Below the pieces are notes generated by a model that was given only the letters and a program-made list of their open reading frames with translations, ran no database searches and was not told the origin of the DNA. Below are positions 25,984-34,050 of a stretch of 39,231 bases of DNA, piece by piece; the first letter of the stretch is position 1, and every line of letters begins with the position of its first letter. This stretch comes from a virus, in IMG/VR virus record IMGVR_UViG_3300028378_000008, positions 1 to 39,231 of that record, one strand, 5' to 3'. The position numbers and the translations under genes were made by a program.

Positions 25984-27083
25984 CAGCAGATAGAAATAAA
26001 TTGTATACCCACATTAAACATGAGTTTGGATATCCTCAGAGACCATTTGAACTTACTGATGAACAAATGGATTCTTATTTGGAAATGTCCATTGAAGATT
26101 ATTCTTCATATGTTAATGACTGGTTAATACAACAACAATGGGTTTCACTTCAAGGTTTAGATGTAGATAAAGATGATTTTATAACAGCGTATACTACCAA
26201 GGAAAACACTTTTATGAAATCATTTACATATGCTTATTCTAAACAAGTTGGATTAGGTACTAATGCTCCTGCTGGTAATAAGTGGGAATTAAAAAGAGAT
26301 TATATTACAACTTCGGCAAATACTCAACATTATGTTATACCTGCTGGTAGAGAATTAAATGAAGTTCTGTGGGAAACACCACCATCTATTGATCAAGGAT
26401 TAGTCGACCCTTTTGCTATGTCAAATTGGGCTGGTGGTGGTATGGGATGGTCTTACATGGGTAGACCTGCTAGTTATGTTCAACCTACTTATTCATTATT
26501 ACTTGCAGCTCAAGATAGAAGACAAAAACAACGTATTCTACAATCTGAACTTACATACAGAGTTACTGGTTTAGGTGATGGTAGAAAACTACTACATTTA
26601 TACCCAGTACCGGGTAGTAGAAATGAAATATCTGATAGATGGGGTAAACATTATCAGGGTAGAAAAGTATGGTATTGGTATTATGATACAAATGGAGATA
26701 GAGATAAATGTTTAGAAGAAAATTCTGATACAGTTAGACTACCATCTGATGCACCTACAGATATATTAAAATGGGGTAAAATTAATGATGTTGCTCGTCA
26801 GCAAATAAGAGAATTATTACTTGCCAAAACAATGATTGTTACTGCAAGAATAAGAGGTTTTTATTCTGGTGAAGTAGGATCAGCAAACAAACAATTAACA
26901 CTAGATTATCGACAATTAGGTGATTATGGTGATAAATTACGTGAGGAAACTAGAACTAAAATATTTGAAGCATTAGATAAGATATCATTAGTTCAATTAA
27001 CTACAGATAGGGCAACTATTGCTGAAAATGTAAATAAAGAACGTGGATATCAACCGCCAATGTTCCCTATTGTAACATATTAA
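25968..27083 (+). CDS. Putative neck protein (gp13-like)
   Basis: The 371-residue protein begins with a helical module, LYTHIKHEFGYP followed by FELTDEQMDSYLEMSIEDYSSYV (two parts, about residues 12-50). It looks to me like the N-terminus of neck or head-completion proteins of marine T4-like phages. A Gly/Trp/Tyr-rich middle (~150-165) and a helical C-terminal part follow. The gene is co-oriented with a gp14-like gene, as 13 and 14 are in T4, and has a late promoter. It would close the portal after packaging and join head to tail. T4 gp13 is 309 residues. The assignment is by pattern and context only; it could be another connector protein. Confidence 0.8.
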   Translation: MALISTADRNKLYTHIKHEFGYPQRPFELTDEQMDSYLEMSIEDYSSYVNDWLIQQQWVSLQGLDVDKDDFITAYTTKENTFMKSFTYAYSKQVGLGTNAPAGNKWELKRDYITTSANTQHYVIPAGRELNEVLWETPPSIDQGLVDPFAMSNWAGGGMGWSYMGRPASYVQPTYSLLLAAQDRRQKQRILQSELTYRVTGLGDGRKLLHLYPVPGSRNEISDRWGKHYQGRKVWYWYYDTNGDRDKCLEENSDTVRLPSDAPTDILKWGKINDVARQQIRELLLAKTMIVTARIRGFYSGEVGSANKQLTLDYRQLGDYGDKLREETRTKIFEALDKISLVQLTTDRATIAENVNKERGYQPPMFPIVTY

Positions 27084-27088
27084 GAATT

Positions 27089-27298
27089 ATGAAAGCAAAA
27101 GCATTAAAACATATTGACATACCTGACATATACGGTAAATACTTTAGTGAAGGTGAAATTGTTACACTTTCACAACCATATTTATATCCCATGACATTCA
27201 CATTAGAAGGTTTAAAGGATGTAGTAAAAAAATATGAAGGGTTTGATCTTATGGATAATGGCTGGAAAGTAATAACTGTTGAAATAAATGAACTTTAG
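27089..27298 (+). CDS. Small unknown protein in neck operon
   Basis: The 69-residue product has its ATG 5 bp after the gp13-like stop. Its sequence (IYGKYFSEGEIVTLSQPYLYP) suggests a small beta-structured protein. It is followed by an overlapping 45-residue gene. No recognised family. Confidence 0.65.
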   Translation: MKAKALKHIDIPDIYGKYFSEGEIVTLSQPYLYPMTFTLEGLKDVVKKYEGFDLMDNGWKVITVEINEL

Positions 27299-27425
27299 TG
27301 TAACCATATGGATCGATAATTTATTAGATGCTGCAGAGTATTATAGTAACCATAGATGGTATAGACAAATAATTACTTCATGGGATGAAGAGAAAGAGAA
27401 ATATAGAGTAGAAATATATGGCTAG
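27288..27425 (+). CDS. 45-residue protein bridging two neck genes
   Basis: This short frame starts at ATG 27288, inside the end of the preceding gene (11-bp overlap), and stops at 27425, inside the start of the gp14-like gene (8-bp overlap). It fills what would otherwise be a 119-bp gap. The product (MNFSVTIWIDNLLDAAEYY, then a Trp/Tyr/Glu-rich end) has sensible composition. The double overlap suggests translational coupling. Function unknown. Confidence 0.55.
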   Translation: MNFSVTIWIDNLLDAAEYYSNHRWYRQIITSWDEEKEKYRVEIYG

Positions 27426-27996
27426 GAAGAGAAATAAACAATTTTTTGATAAAGAAGAAAGTAGATATGGATTATTCATGAATGATGATTCATTCAACTT
27501 AGATGTCATGTATGGTAGACATTACATTGAAAATGATGTAGTATTTAGAATCAACCTATATAGAATCAATATTATCGAATCAAAAGCCCATGATTTATAT
27601 GGTCAAGCAAAAGCTAAAGATAAGAAGTATTTTCCACCAGTAGAATTACACGGTATTGTTGATATCAACGACAATGAGCAAGTAAATTATGGTAGTGGAG
27701 AAGGTGGTATTGTTCGTGAAGATACTGGTATACTTACTTTCGGTGTTTATTTAGAAGAGCTTAATGAAAATAAAACAGAAATCAATCGTGGTGATATTAT
27801 TGCTTGGAATCAATCAGGTGAAAAAATTAGATATTACGAAGTCGATAAAGCTTCAAATGTTACTGATCAAACCACTAACACAATTGCTGGTATGAGACCA
27901 TACTATAAATTAGTTGAAGCATTCCCAGTAAAAGAAGATGTAGCACAGTACTTGGCTAATGATAAATTAGCCAAGCCACCGAAGAAACAATCTTAA
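27418..27996 (+). CDS. Putative neck protein (gp14-like)
   Basis: The 192-residue protein has its C-terminal half resembling the T4 gp14 layout: a Gly-Asp-hydrophobic turn (RGDIIAWNQSGEKIRYYEV) and then a PYYKLVEAFPV stretch. The N-terminal part, with RINLYRINIIESKAHDLYG, resembles the region before the conserved beta domain. T4 gp14 is 256 residues. The gene follows the gp13-like gene, which supports the assignment, but similarity is weak by eye. The stop overlaps the convergent Zn-ribbon gene. Confidence 0.75.
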   Translation: MARKRNKQFFDKEESRYGLFMNDDSFNLDVMYGRHYIENDVVFRINLYRINIIESKAHDLYGQAKAKDKKYFPPVELHGIVDINDNEQVNYGSGEGGIVREDTGILTFGVYLEELNENKTEINRGDIIAWNQSGEKIRYYEVDKASNVTDQTTNTIAGMRPYYKLVEAFPVKEDVAQYLANDKLAKPPKKQS

Positions 27997-28253
27997 TTAT
28001 TTACTACTTTAACTTCGGTGGGTTTAAAGTAATCACAATTTTCAGGATACGATGGACATGACACTGAGTTTTTAATAATTAATTCATGTCCATTAGTACA
28101 TATATATGGTGTAGTTGACATGTTAGTATCGTGGTGATGTACATTCCCATCTTCGTCATACCAAGTTGGATTAGACACTAATGTTGTCATAGTACCACCA
28201 TAATTACCTACTGTTGATTTTAAACCCTTTTCTTTACATACTGGACAAAACAT
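27993..28253 (-). CDS. Small zinc-ribbon-like protein
   Basis: The 86-residue protein has CPVC at residues 3-6 and a second metal-binding half with Cys52 and His56 (ICTNGHE), plus Cys66 and Cys73. The arrangement suggests one zinc ribbon. It is the last gene of the long minus-strand metabolic operon, 3 bp after the previous gene. The function is unknown; nucleic-acid or protein binding are both possible. Confidence 0.7.
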   Translation of the reverse strand: MFCPVCKEKGLKSTVGNYGGTMTTLVSNPTWYDEDGNVHHHDTNMSTTPYICTNGHELIIKNSVSCPSYPENCDYFKPTEVKVVNN

Positions 28254-28256
28254 AAT

Positions 28257-28586
28257 TTACTTATTTAATAAATCTCTATTAATGTTATAATATTCTACAA
28301 ATTCATTTATGCTATTAATAATAGCTTCCTGCATTGTTTCACCTAGACCATTAGAAATGGTACTACCACATTCTTCTTCAGTTAATGAGTAGCCAATCAT
28401 ACAATGATATTCATTTACATCTCTTCTGTATGTAACATCTAATTGAATTAAAACACCTAAATTGTATTTTTTCTTGATTGTGGAGAAAAATAGATCGATC
28501 TTCCCTAATCGATCTAAATTCTCATATTCCCCTTCTGGAATAATTTTTTTAGTAATAGCACTTTTCCATTCAATAATATTTGACAT
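28257..28586 (-). CDS. Unknown 109-residue protein
   Basis: The product has alternating strand-like segments (GVLIQLDVTYRR, EYHCMIGYSLTEEE) and a helical C-terminus (MQEAIINSINEFVEYYN). This could be a small alpha-beta domain such as those of phage DUF proteins that bind DNA or nucleotides. It starts 1 bp after the preceding stop in the operon. I do not recognise it. Confidence 0.7.
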   Translation of the reverse strand: MSNIIEWKSAITKKIIPEGEYENLDRLGKIDLFFSTIKKKYNLGVLIQLDVTYRRDVNEYHCMIGYSLTEEECGSTISNGLGETMQEAIINSINEFVEYYNINRDLLNK

Positions 28587-28587
28587 A

Positions 28588-29160
28588 TTATGCTAATTTT
28601 GCATTTTTAGGATGTACTAATCTTCTTAAAAATAGATTCTTAGCACCACCAATTTTATCAACCCATTGATTATATGTTAAGCCATCAACATTAGTTTCAA
28701 TTGGTTCATCTAAATTAATAGTGCCATCTTCGTTTGCATTTGCAATTGGCATTGATATATTTATACCATCCCAATCAGGATATTTTTCATGATCCCAAAC
28801 ACGTTCATCAGCAAGAAAACATATAGCACTTAATGCATTATTCAAATCAGGTTCAGTGAAAGTAGCATAATCAATATTCTTACCAGTAAATTTCTGTACT
28901 ATTTGATTTAGACTACCGATAGGTCTTATATTATCCTTATTATCATATACTTCCATTTTGGTATTTGTAGTACCACCATTAAGAATTATCCATGTTTCAT
29001 GATCTTCTATAAAATCCCAAATAGGTGCATGTTCATTAAATCTACCAAACTGATGAGCATATCTTAAAGCAGCATGACCAGCTTGTATTCCTTTTTGTAT
29101 CTCAGAAATATTATAAGGCACAAAAAAATACATTCTATAAACTAATTTTTTTTCTTCCAT
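28588..29160 (-). CDS. PTH2-like (peptidyl-tRNA hydrolase fold) protein
   Basis: The 190-residue protein has an N-terminal segment YFFVPYNISEIQKGIQAGHA (residues 11-30) that recalls the K-G-K-x-A-x-Q-x-x-H-A motif of PTH2-type peptidyl-tRNA hydrolases. ETWIILNGGTTN then gives a core strand, and FTEPDLNNALSAICFLADE matches the C-terminal strand of the fold. Proteins of this pattern occur in many large phages. Whether it recycles peptidyl-tRNA is unproven: the usual KGK is changed to QKG, though His29 is kept. It lies in the metabolic operon between a phenylalanine-hydroxylase-like gene and small unknowns. Confidence 0.78.
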   Translation of the reverse strand: MEEKKLVYRMYFFVPYNISEIQKGIQAGHAALRYAHQFGRFNEHAPIWDFIEDHETWIILNGGTTNTKMEVYDNKDNIRPIGSLNQIVQKFTGKNIDYATFTEPDLNNALSAICFLADERVWDHEKYPDWDGINISMPIANANEDGTINLDEPIETNVDGLTYNQWVDKIGGAKNLFLRRLVHPKNAKLA

Positions 29161-29161
29161 T

Positions 29162-29884
29162 TTAAATTTTATTTAACTCCAGCTTATTAATAAATTTTAT
29201 GTCTCTATTAATATAAGCATAAAATGACTGTAACTCGCTTTTAGTGAAACGTTCAGCAAGTATTTCATGTTTAAATGGTTTCTTTTCACTTTCACTCGAC
29301 ATTACTTTTTTCGTTTCTTCATTAGAAGAAAGTATTCCAGCACCATAAATATCAAATACATTAGGTTTTCTTTTTATCAAACCAAATTCTATTGTGTACC
29401 AATAAAATCTTGACATTTGATATTGTCTTTCTTTATCTTTTGACTCAAATATTGGTTTAGCATGATTACCCAATCTTTCTAGAAAGTTTAAAAATGTCTG
29501 GTGAACTAAAAAAGGAACATGACCAAATAAATCATGAAACATGTCTGGCTCTTCTAAATAATCAATATTTTCTTTAGTTCTAATCCATGTAGTTACAGGA
29601 AAAACTTTAGTTCTTAAACATTCGAAAAAATCACCATCATCAACAATACCGTTAACTGCTTTTATTTTCCAACCTTTTTTTGATAATATTTTATTAACCT
29701 CACTAAATTTTGGAATTTCGTTTCCATTTAATTTTAACTCGTTAACACCATCATAGAACCACCTAGAAGCAACCATAGTTGAGTTTAGAAAATCCCATTG
29801 TTTATTAAACAAGGTCTTCCAAACTTCTTTATCTTCTTCAGTATATTTGCTATAATATTGCTTAGTAAATACCGATTCATCCAT
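29162..29884 (-). CDS. phhA: Aromatic amino acid hydroxylase (phenylalanine 4-monooxygenase-like)
   Basis: The 240-residue iron- and pterin-dependent enzyme is of the size of short bacterial PhhA. The iron-binding motif is EPDMFHDLFGH with H117 and H122. The third ligand is E166 in WYTIEFGLIKRK. The pterin/active-site loop TTWIRTKENIDYLEEPD precedes the motif and YGAGILSS follows at 180-187. All three ligands are present, so the enzyme looks functional and would convert phenylalanine to tyrosine with tetrahydrobiopterin and oxygen; tryptophan could be an alternative substrate. It overlaps a small membrane-protein gene by 8 bp inside a phage operon with thyA and dut, so it is not a contaminating bacterial contig end. 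The phage benefit is unknown. Confidence 0.92.
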   Translation of the reverse strand: MDESVFTKQYYSKYTEEDKEVWKTLFNKQWDFLNSTMVASRWFYDGVNELKLNGNEIPKFSEVNKILSKKGWKIKAVNGIVDDGDFFECLRTKVFPVTTWIRTKENIDYLEEPDMFHDLFGHVPFLVHQTFLNFLERLGNHAKPIFESKDKERQYQMSRFYWYTIEFGLIKRKPNVFDIYGAGILSSNEETKKVMSSESEKKPFKHEILAERFTKSELQSFYAYINRDIKFINKLELNKI

Positions 29885-30122
29885 TTTTCATCCTATTTTC
29901 TTTTATTCTCTCTAATTGTTTGACTATGATTTCATGCTCTTCAACTGTGTTCAATTTTAGTTCTTCGGCATAGTCAATATATATATCAATAACAAAAACA
30001 ATAAAGTCTTTATCTTTTTCAGATAAATACGTTGCCCTTTTTATTACAGTAACTAATGCTATCGATAATAATACAACTACCAATAGAAGAATAAACACTA
30101 CTATCCATAACACATCATTCAT
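29877..30122 (-). CDS. Small single-span membrane protein
   Basis: The start is taken as ATG 30122 (MNDVLWIVVF), which overlaps the rmlC end by 8 bp; the frame extends further upstream to 30194 but that would overlap rmlC deeply. The 81-residue product has one N-terminal transmembrane helix (about 5-27) followed by a charged cytoplasmic helical tail. Function unknown. Confidence 0.7.
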   Translation of the reverse strand: MNDVLWIVVFILLLVVVLLSIALVTVIKRATYLSEKDKDFIVFVIDIYIDYAEELKLNTVEEHEIIVKQLERIKENRMKNG

Positions 30123-30669
30123 TATTAAATTTATATGATTCTTCCCAACTAGGTAGTTCCATGTCTTTTTCTGAAATATAGAAATTATCACCATTCAACA
30201 TCCAGTCAATATTTAATGTCCTATCATCCCAAACTATACCAGATTCACTCTCTTTATTGTAATATTCATCACATTGGTACATAAAAACAGTTTCATTACG
30301 CAGAGCAATAAAACCATGTGCACAGCCTTTAGGTACAAATAAACTTTCCTTCTCTAGCTCACTACTTAATATAAATGTAGCTACTTTCCCATATGTTGGT
30401 GAATTAACTCTACTATCCACCACCACATCCAATACCTGACCTCTTAGAACCGATATTAACTTAGCTTGCGAGTGTTTACCTGTTTGAAAGTGTAGTCCTC
30501 TTAGAACTCCTTTATCGGACTCTGAAACATTGGTTTGTTTTATATTAAAATCACCAATAGTCTCTTGTAATTTACCGTTAAATAATTCTTGGAAACTACC
30601 TCTATCATCCGTAAAACATTTCGGAGTTATTTTATAACAATCGACTATTGGTGTGTTTATTATTTTCAT
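30115..30669 (-). CDS. rmlC: dTDP-4-dehydrorhamnose 3,5-epimerase (RmlC)
   Basis: The 184-residue cupin enzyme epimerises dTDP-4-keto-6-deoxyglucose on the path to dTDP-L-rhamnose. Motifs seen are VLRGLHFQ (55-62) with catalytic His60, LRGQVLDVVVDSRVNSPTYG (75-94) and FVPKGCAHGFIAL (111-123). The length matches the family. It starts with a 4-bp ATGA overlap on the thyA stop. No rmlA, B or D is in the window, so it would act on host precursors or with genes elsewhere in the phage, perhaps changing surface glycans. Confidence 0.93.
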   Translation of the reverse strand: MKIINTPIVDCYKITPKCFTDDRGSFQELFNGKLQETIGDFNIKQTNVSESDKGVLRGLHFQTGKHSQAKLISVLRGQVLDVVVDSRVNSPTYGKVATFILSSELEKESLFVPKGCAHGFIALRNETVFMYQCDEYYNKESESGIVWDDRTLNIDWMLNGDNFYISEKDMELPSWEESYKFNNE

Positions 30670-31856
30670 GTTAATAAGGGAGCTTTTATCGGCTTATCAG
30701 CAATATAATTTTTTAACTCAAAATCATCAATGGTAAATTCATCAATACTTTTAATGTCTTTTTTGATTTTCACATTTGAGCGACAGTAACTAAATAATAA
30801 TTGTCTTTCTTCATCATTACCACTCTCACTTTGGAATCGGTTATCATATCTTTCTAACCATTCTTTAGCTGCATCTAAATGTGCTTCATATAAATGACAA
30901 TCAACTGCATTACATACAACTTCACTAGGTATCATATTAACCACTTTAGAGACCATTTGAAGCAATAATGCATAAGATGGCGTATTGTATGGCTGACCTA
31001 AGAAAAAGTCATTAGAGCGTATGTTATAATACACAGAAAGCTTTCTACTTGGTAATCCCTTCTCATCTGCAAACTTATGAATGTCAGCATCAGTCTCAAA
31101 TGTTATTTTGGAGTAATAATCAGGGTCTAGTTTTGCTCTTTCGTCTGCAGTCAAAGGGACAGTATAAAACTGAAAATAGTTATGACAGCTAGGTAACGCA
31201 ACATCTTTAGATTCTAAATCAGTTGGATTATGTGCTGTAACAATCATCCTTCTATCATCTGGATTAGTTTTTAATGTTTCAATACAATTTAATAATTGAT
31301 CACTTGATCCATTATAGTTTCTCCATTGAAAACCATAAATTCTACCCATATCACCATATTTATATACGGTGTCAATCCAAGCATATTTATCAGCTAGAAA
31401 TGGTTTACCATTTTCTTCATTAGGTTGTAAATATTGATCAACAATTCTTTCACCTAACTTTACCTTCTCAACAAATTTTTCTTTTGATATTTCAAAATCA
31501 TCATTAAACTCAATTTTTAATTGCTTAGAAAGTCCGTTTACATTATTATCAAATCTAAATGGGGAATAGTTTTGCTTATAAAATCTATAAGCATCATCAT
31601 TCCAAATATTACAGTTGTTATCAGCTAAAAACTTAATATTTGTTTCACCTTTAATAAACCAAAGTAGTTCAACTAAAATGTTTTTGAACGATACCTTTTT
31701 TATTTCCATAAGAGGAAATTCTTTTTCAAGATCAACTCTTATTGTTTCCACAAATCTACTTCTCACATCACCAACTCTACTTGGAGTTTGCTTTTGTGGT
31801 TTATAAATTAACTTACGTAGTATTTCAGCATATTGCTGTTGATATGATTTTGCCAT
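30666..31856 (-). CDS. thyA: Thymidylate synthase
   Basis: It converts dUMP to dTMP using methylene-tetrahydrofolate. Signatures are the catalytic Cys224 in ALPSCHNYFQFY, RSNDFFLGQPYNTPSYALLLQ around 280-300 (dUMP and folate site), DRRMIVTAHNP (201-211) and MGRIYGFQWR (170-179). At 396 residues it is longer than the E. coli enzyme (264) because of insertions at about 95-160 and 232-270. The insertion around 232-270 lies just after the active-site Cys. It sits with dut in one operon, as dTTP-supply genes do in many large phages. Confidence 0.95.
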   Translation of the reverse strand: MAKSYQQQYAEILRKLIYKPQKQTPSRVGDVRSRFVETIRVDLEKEFPLMEIKKVSFKNILVELLWFIKGETNIKFLADNNCNIWNDDAYRFYKQNYSPFRFDNNVNGLSKQLKIEFNDDFEISKEKFVEKVKLGERIVDQYLQPNEENGKPFLADKYAWIDTVYKYGDMGRIYGFQWRNYNGSSDQLLNCIETLKTNPDDRRMIVTAHNPTDLESKDVALPSCHNYFQFYTVPLTADERAKLDPDYYSKITFETDADIHKFADEKGLPSRKLSVYYNIRSNDFFLGQPYNTPSYALLLQMVSKVVNMIPSEVVCNAVDCHLYEAHLDAAKEWLERYDNRFQSESGNDEERQLLFSYCRSNVKIKKDIKSIDEFTIDDFELKNYIADKPIKAPLLT

Positions 31857-31857
31857 A

Positions 31858-32037
31858 TTACACTCTTTTCTTTAATACTGTTATTTCTTTTTGGATACGT
31901 TTAGTATCGTTTTCGGTATGTTCAGTTTTCTTTCCAGTATCTTTACCTTCGACTTTCTGAGGTTTCTTACCTGATTTTAATTGTGCTTGTAGTCTTGCTA
32001 ATGCACCTTCTCTTCTTGTTGTCTTATTTACGTTCAT
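31858..32037 (-). CDS. 59-residue basic protein
   Basis: This short frame lies between dut and thyA. The ATG at 32037 is 12 bp after the dut stop, and the TAA lies 1 base before the thyA ATG. The product is Lys/Arg-rich (NVNKTTRREGALARLQAQLK, ending VLKKRV) with a disordered middle and a C-terminal helix. Its exact fit between neighbours supports it as real. Function unknown; DNA or RNA binding would suit the charge. Confidence 0.65.
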   Translation of the reverse strand: MNVNKTTRREGALARLQAQLKSGKKPQKVEGKDTGKKTEHTENDTKRIQKEITVLKKRV

Positions 32038-32049
32038 ATCTATTGTTAT

Positions 32050-32604
32050 TTAGTTTTTTTTCTTTTTATCTGTTGAACCGTAACCACCAGTGCCTCTCTC
32101 TGTTTCAGATAGATCATCAGTAGTTTCAACTAATCTTACTAACGGTAATTTAATAAAAATGATTTGACCTATTTTTTCACCAACCTCGTAAACTTTTTGA
32201 TCTTCTTCTTTTTTATAATTTAATACTCTAAAGCTATTCTTAATCAATCTACCTTGACTGGTATCATATACTTCAGATGTTTTATTAGCTTCTTCAGTAA
32301 TTATCTTATAAAACCTAAAAGATACTTCTCCACGATACGGTGCATCGATGATGCCTATGGCATTTTTTAATATCATATCTCTTTTGGTTATAGAGCTACG
32401 TGCCACAATAAAACCAACATATCCGTTTGGTATTTCAAATTTTAATCCTGTTCCATATTGGATATACTCAGGAGTTTCTTTTTTTGACATGGCAGTTATA
32501 TCATAACCAGCATCCCATTCATGTGCTTTTTCAGGTGTAGGTACATCCGAAGACATTTTATTAAACCTAATATCTTCGGGAGTGTCATTAAATCTTTTAC
32601 TCAT
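32050..32604 (-). CDS. dut: dUTP diphosphatase (dUTPase)
   Basis: The 184-residue trimeric-type dUTPase keeps uracil out of DNA and supplies dUMP to thymidylate synthase. All five motifs are visible: I DAGYDI (31-36), II ARSSITKR (68-75), III GIIDAPYRGE (84-93), IV GEKIGQIIF (142-150), V RGTGGYGST (170-178). An insertion of about 35 residues between motifs III and IV makes it longer than typical enzymes (~150). The start overlaps the end of the preceding gene by 8 bp. Confidence 0.95.
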   Translation of the reverse strand: MSKRFNDTPEDIRFNKMSSDVPTPEKAHEWDAGYDITAMSKKETPEYIQYGTGLKFEIPNGYVGFIVARSSITKRDMILKNAIGIIDAPYRGEVSFRFYKIITEEANKTSEVYDTSQGRLIKNSFRVLNYKKEEDQKVYEVGEKIGQIIFIKLPLVRLVETTDDLSETERGTGGYGSTDKKKKN

Positions 32605-32914
32605 CTGGATCGCTATATTTTTTTATTATCTTATTAATTTCATTTATTTTAGATTGAAAATCATCACCTAAACTTTCGGCATTAATTTTTTCGTCTTTAT
32701 AATCCTTAATAGCTTCTAAGGATGCATCCAACATCTCTTGGTTATACTTATCAATATCAACAATTTGTGATAATGCAAACCTAGCTTGATGACCCTGATC
32801 TCTTTCAATACTTCCTGTCCTATAATTATACTCGGCAGCATAGAATTCTAATGCTTGCTTCAAGAATTGAATTCTACTGACAAGTTCTTCTATAGTTGGT
32901 TCTTTTTCTTCCAT
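32597..32914 (-). CDS. Unknown helical phage protein
   Basis: The 105-residue protein is charged and helical. The stretch LEFYAAEYNYRTG followed by RDQGHQARFAL resembles a module found in many small phage proteins of unknown function. It overlaps the upstream KTSC gene by 25 bp and dut by 8 bp, within the same operon. Confidence 0.7.
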   Translation of the reverse strand: MEEKEPTIEELVSRIQFLKQALEFYAAEYNYRTGSIERDQGHQARFALSQIVDIDKYNQEMLDASLEAIKDYKDEKINAESLGDDFQSKINEINKIIKKYSDPDE

Positions 32915-33228
32915 TCGTTAATCACTTTCTTAGTATCCTCTATCTCAGAGTCATATAATTTATAACTTCTCTGATATGGAATGGCACTATTATTTTTAAT
33001 ATTAGAATTAAAATATTTACCCTGAGAATCTGCTTTCTCAAAATTTTCATATAATTCATTATCAACATTATCATAACGATATGTCTGTCCATATGAGAAG
33101 GATAAATACAGGGTATTGGTTTTTGGAAAATAAATCGATCTAAGAATATTACTAGATTCGAATATAGTATCAATAACACCTAATTTTCCATCGTCATCAT
33201 CGATTGTTTCTTTACGTTCTATTATCAT
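32890..33228 (-). CDS. KTSC-domain protein
   Basis: The start is chosen as ATG 33228 (MIIERKETID), just after the promoter box; the frame continues upstream to 33321 but that would run through the promoters and into the divergent gene. Of 112 residues, about 25-80 match the KTSC pattern: SSNILRSIYF, TLYLSFSYGQTYRYDNV, then AxSxGKYFN (ADSQGKYFN, 66-74). KTSC domains are common in small phage and bacterial proteins, and a nucleic-acid-related role has been suggested. It is the first gene of the 11-gene metabolic operon. Confidence 0.82.
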   Translation of the reverse strand: MIIERKETIDDDDGKLGVIDTIFESSNILRSIYFPKTNTLYLSFSYGQTYRYDNVDNELYENFEKADSQGKYFNSNIKNNSAIPYQRSYKLYDSEIEDTKKVINEWKKKNQL

Positions 33229-33234
33229 AATAAA

Positions 33235-33242
33235 CAAATATA
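33235..33242 (-). promoter_or_regulatory. Bacteroidota-type -7 box for metabolic operon
   Basis: On the minus strand TATATTTG matches TAnnTTTG exactly, 6 bp before the ATG at 33228. No clear TTG lies at the expected upstream distance (TTT only), so the -33 element is weak. The transcript would be leaderless or nearly so. Confidence 0.42.
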
Positions 33243-33264
33243 AGTTAAAATTATTAATAAGTAA

Positions 33265-33274
33265 AGTATTTATA
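33265..33274 (+). promoter_or_regulatory. Late-type promoter close to start codon
   Basis: AGTATTTATA ends 6 bp before the ATG at 33281. With T4-like spacing, transcription would begin at about the A of the ATG, giving a leaderless mRNA. Confidence 0.55.
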
Positions 33275-33280
33275 AAATAT

Positions 33281-34048
33281 ATGGCACTTCCTAAGAAAAA
33301 GAAAACAGATATCAATGTCAATCCACCTAAAGTAGGATTTGATTATTTAGAATATGGTATGGACAGAATTGAGCAGCTAATGCTTGATACTGATAAAAAA
33401 ACTACGTACCTACCAAGAACTATATTATTTGAAGACATTGATCTAACAATGAGAGATTATGTTATGAATGATGATTTAAGTTTAAATATTGATGGTGATG
33501 AAGTTCCAGTGTTTTATTTAGAAAATGAAAGATGGGGTGAGTTTTCTAAAACATGGAAACTAATGGACGAGGATAAAAACGTTCCAACACCATACATTAC
33601 AATCCGAAGAAGTGATAAAGATAGAGGCACTAGACTCGGAAGTAAGTATAGAATTGCACAAAATAAAGCGTTTAGATATCTAGATGTGCCAATTTTAGAT
33701 GAAGGTCAAGTGATCTATCTCAGATTTAAAATACCTGAACCAACAAATGTAGATATGACATATGATATTAGATTGTTCACCAAGTTTAGAACCGATGTGA
33801 ATAAATTTGATGAGCAGATGTTTAGAAATTTCGCATCCCAACAAGGATATATATTTATCAAAGGTAATCCAATGCCTGTTTATCTTAATACAGTAGAAGA
33901 AGCTAATACCATTGATAATGTTGATGGTGATAGATTCTACGTTGGTCAATACACATTATTATGTAAAGCTTTCATACAAGATGAAGAAGAATTTGAGATT
34001 ACTAAAACATCAAGAAAGCCAAGATTCGGTTACGACCTTAGTAAGTAA
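33281..34048 (+). CDS. Putative tail sheath stabiliser (gp15-like)
   Basis: The 255-residue protein is similar in length to T4 gp15 (272). Its C-terminal half has MTYDIRLFTKFRTDVNKFDE, then FIKGNPMPVYL, then GDRFYVGQYTLLCKAFI. This follows the order of the gp15 C-terminal region (a YELSIFTRYEDD-like strand, a short basic strand, and a final strand that ends the fold). It would cap the tail tube and sheath at the neck. The gene is a single-gene late transcript flanked by minus-strand operons. The comparison is from memory and moderate at best. Confidence 0.8.
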   Translation: MALPKKKKTDINVNPPKVGFDYLEYGMDRIEQLMLDTDKKTTYLPRTILFEDIDLTMRDYVMNDDLSLNIDGDEVPVFYLENERWGEFSKTWKLMDEDKNVPTPYITIRRSDKDRGTRLGSKYRIAQNKAFRYLDVPILDEGQVIYLRFKIPEPTNVDMTYDIRLFTKFRTDVNKFDEQMFRNFASQQGYIFIKGNPMPVYLNTVEEANTIDNVDGDRFYVGQYTLLCKAFIQDEEEFEITKTSRKPRFGYDLSK

Positions 34049-34050
34049 TT

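Noticed and set aside
28002-28034. Inverted repeat TACTTTAA / TTAAAGTA near the convergent stops as a bidirectional terminator
   Set aside because: No T tract follows on either strand; it may be chance in AT-rich DNA.
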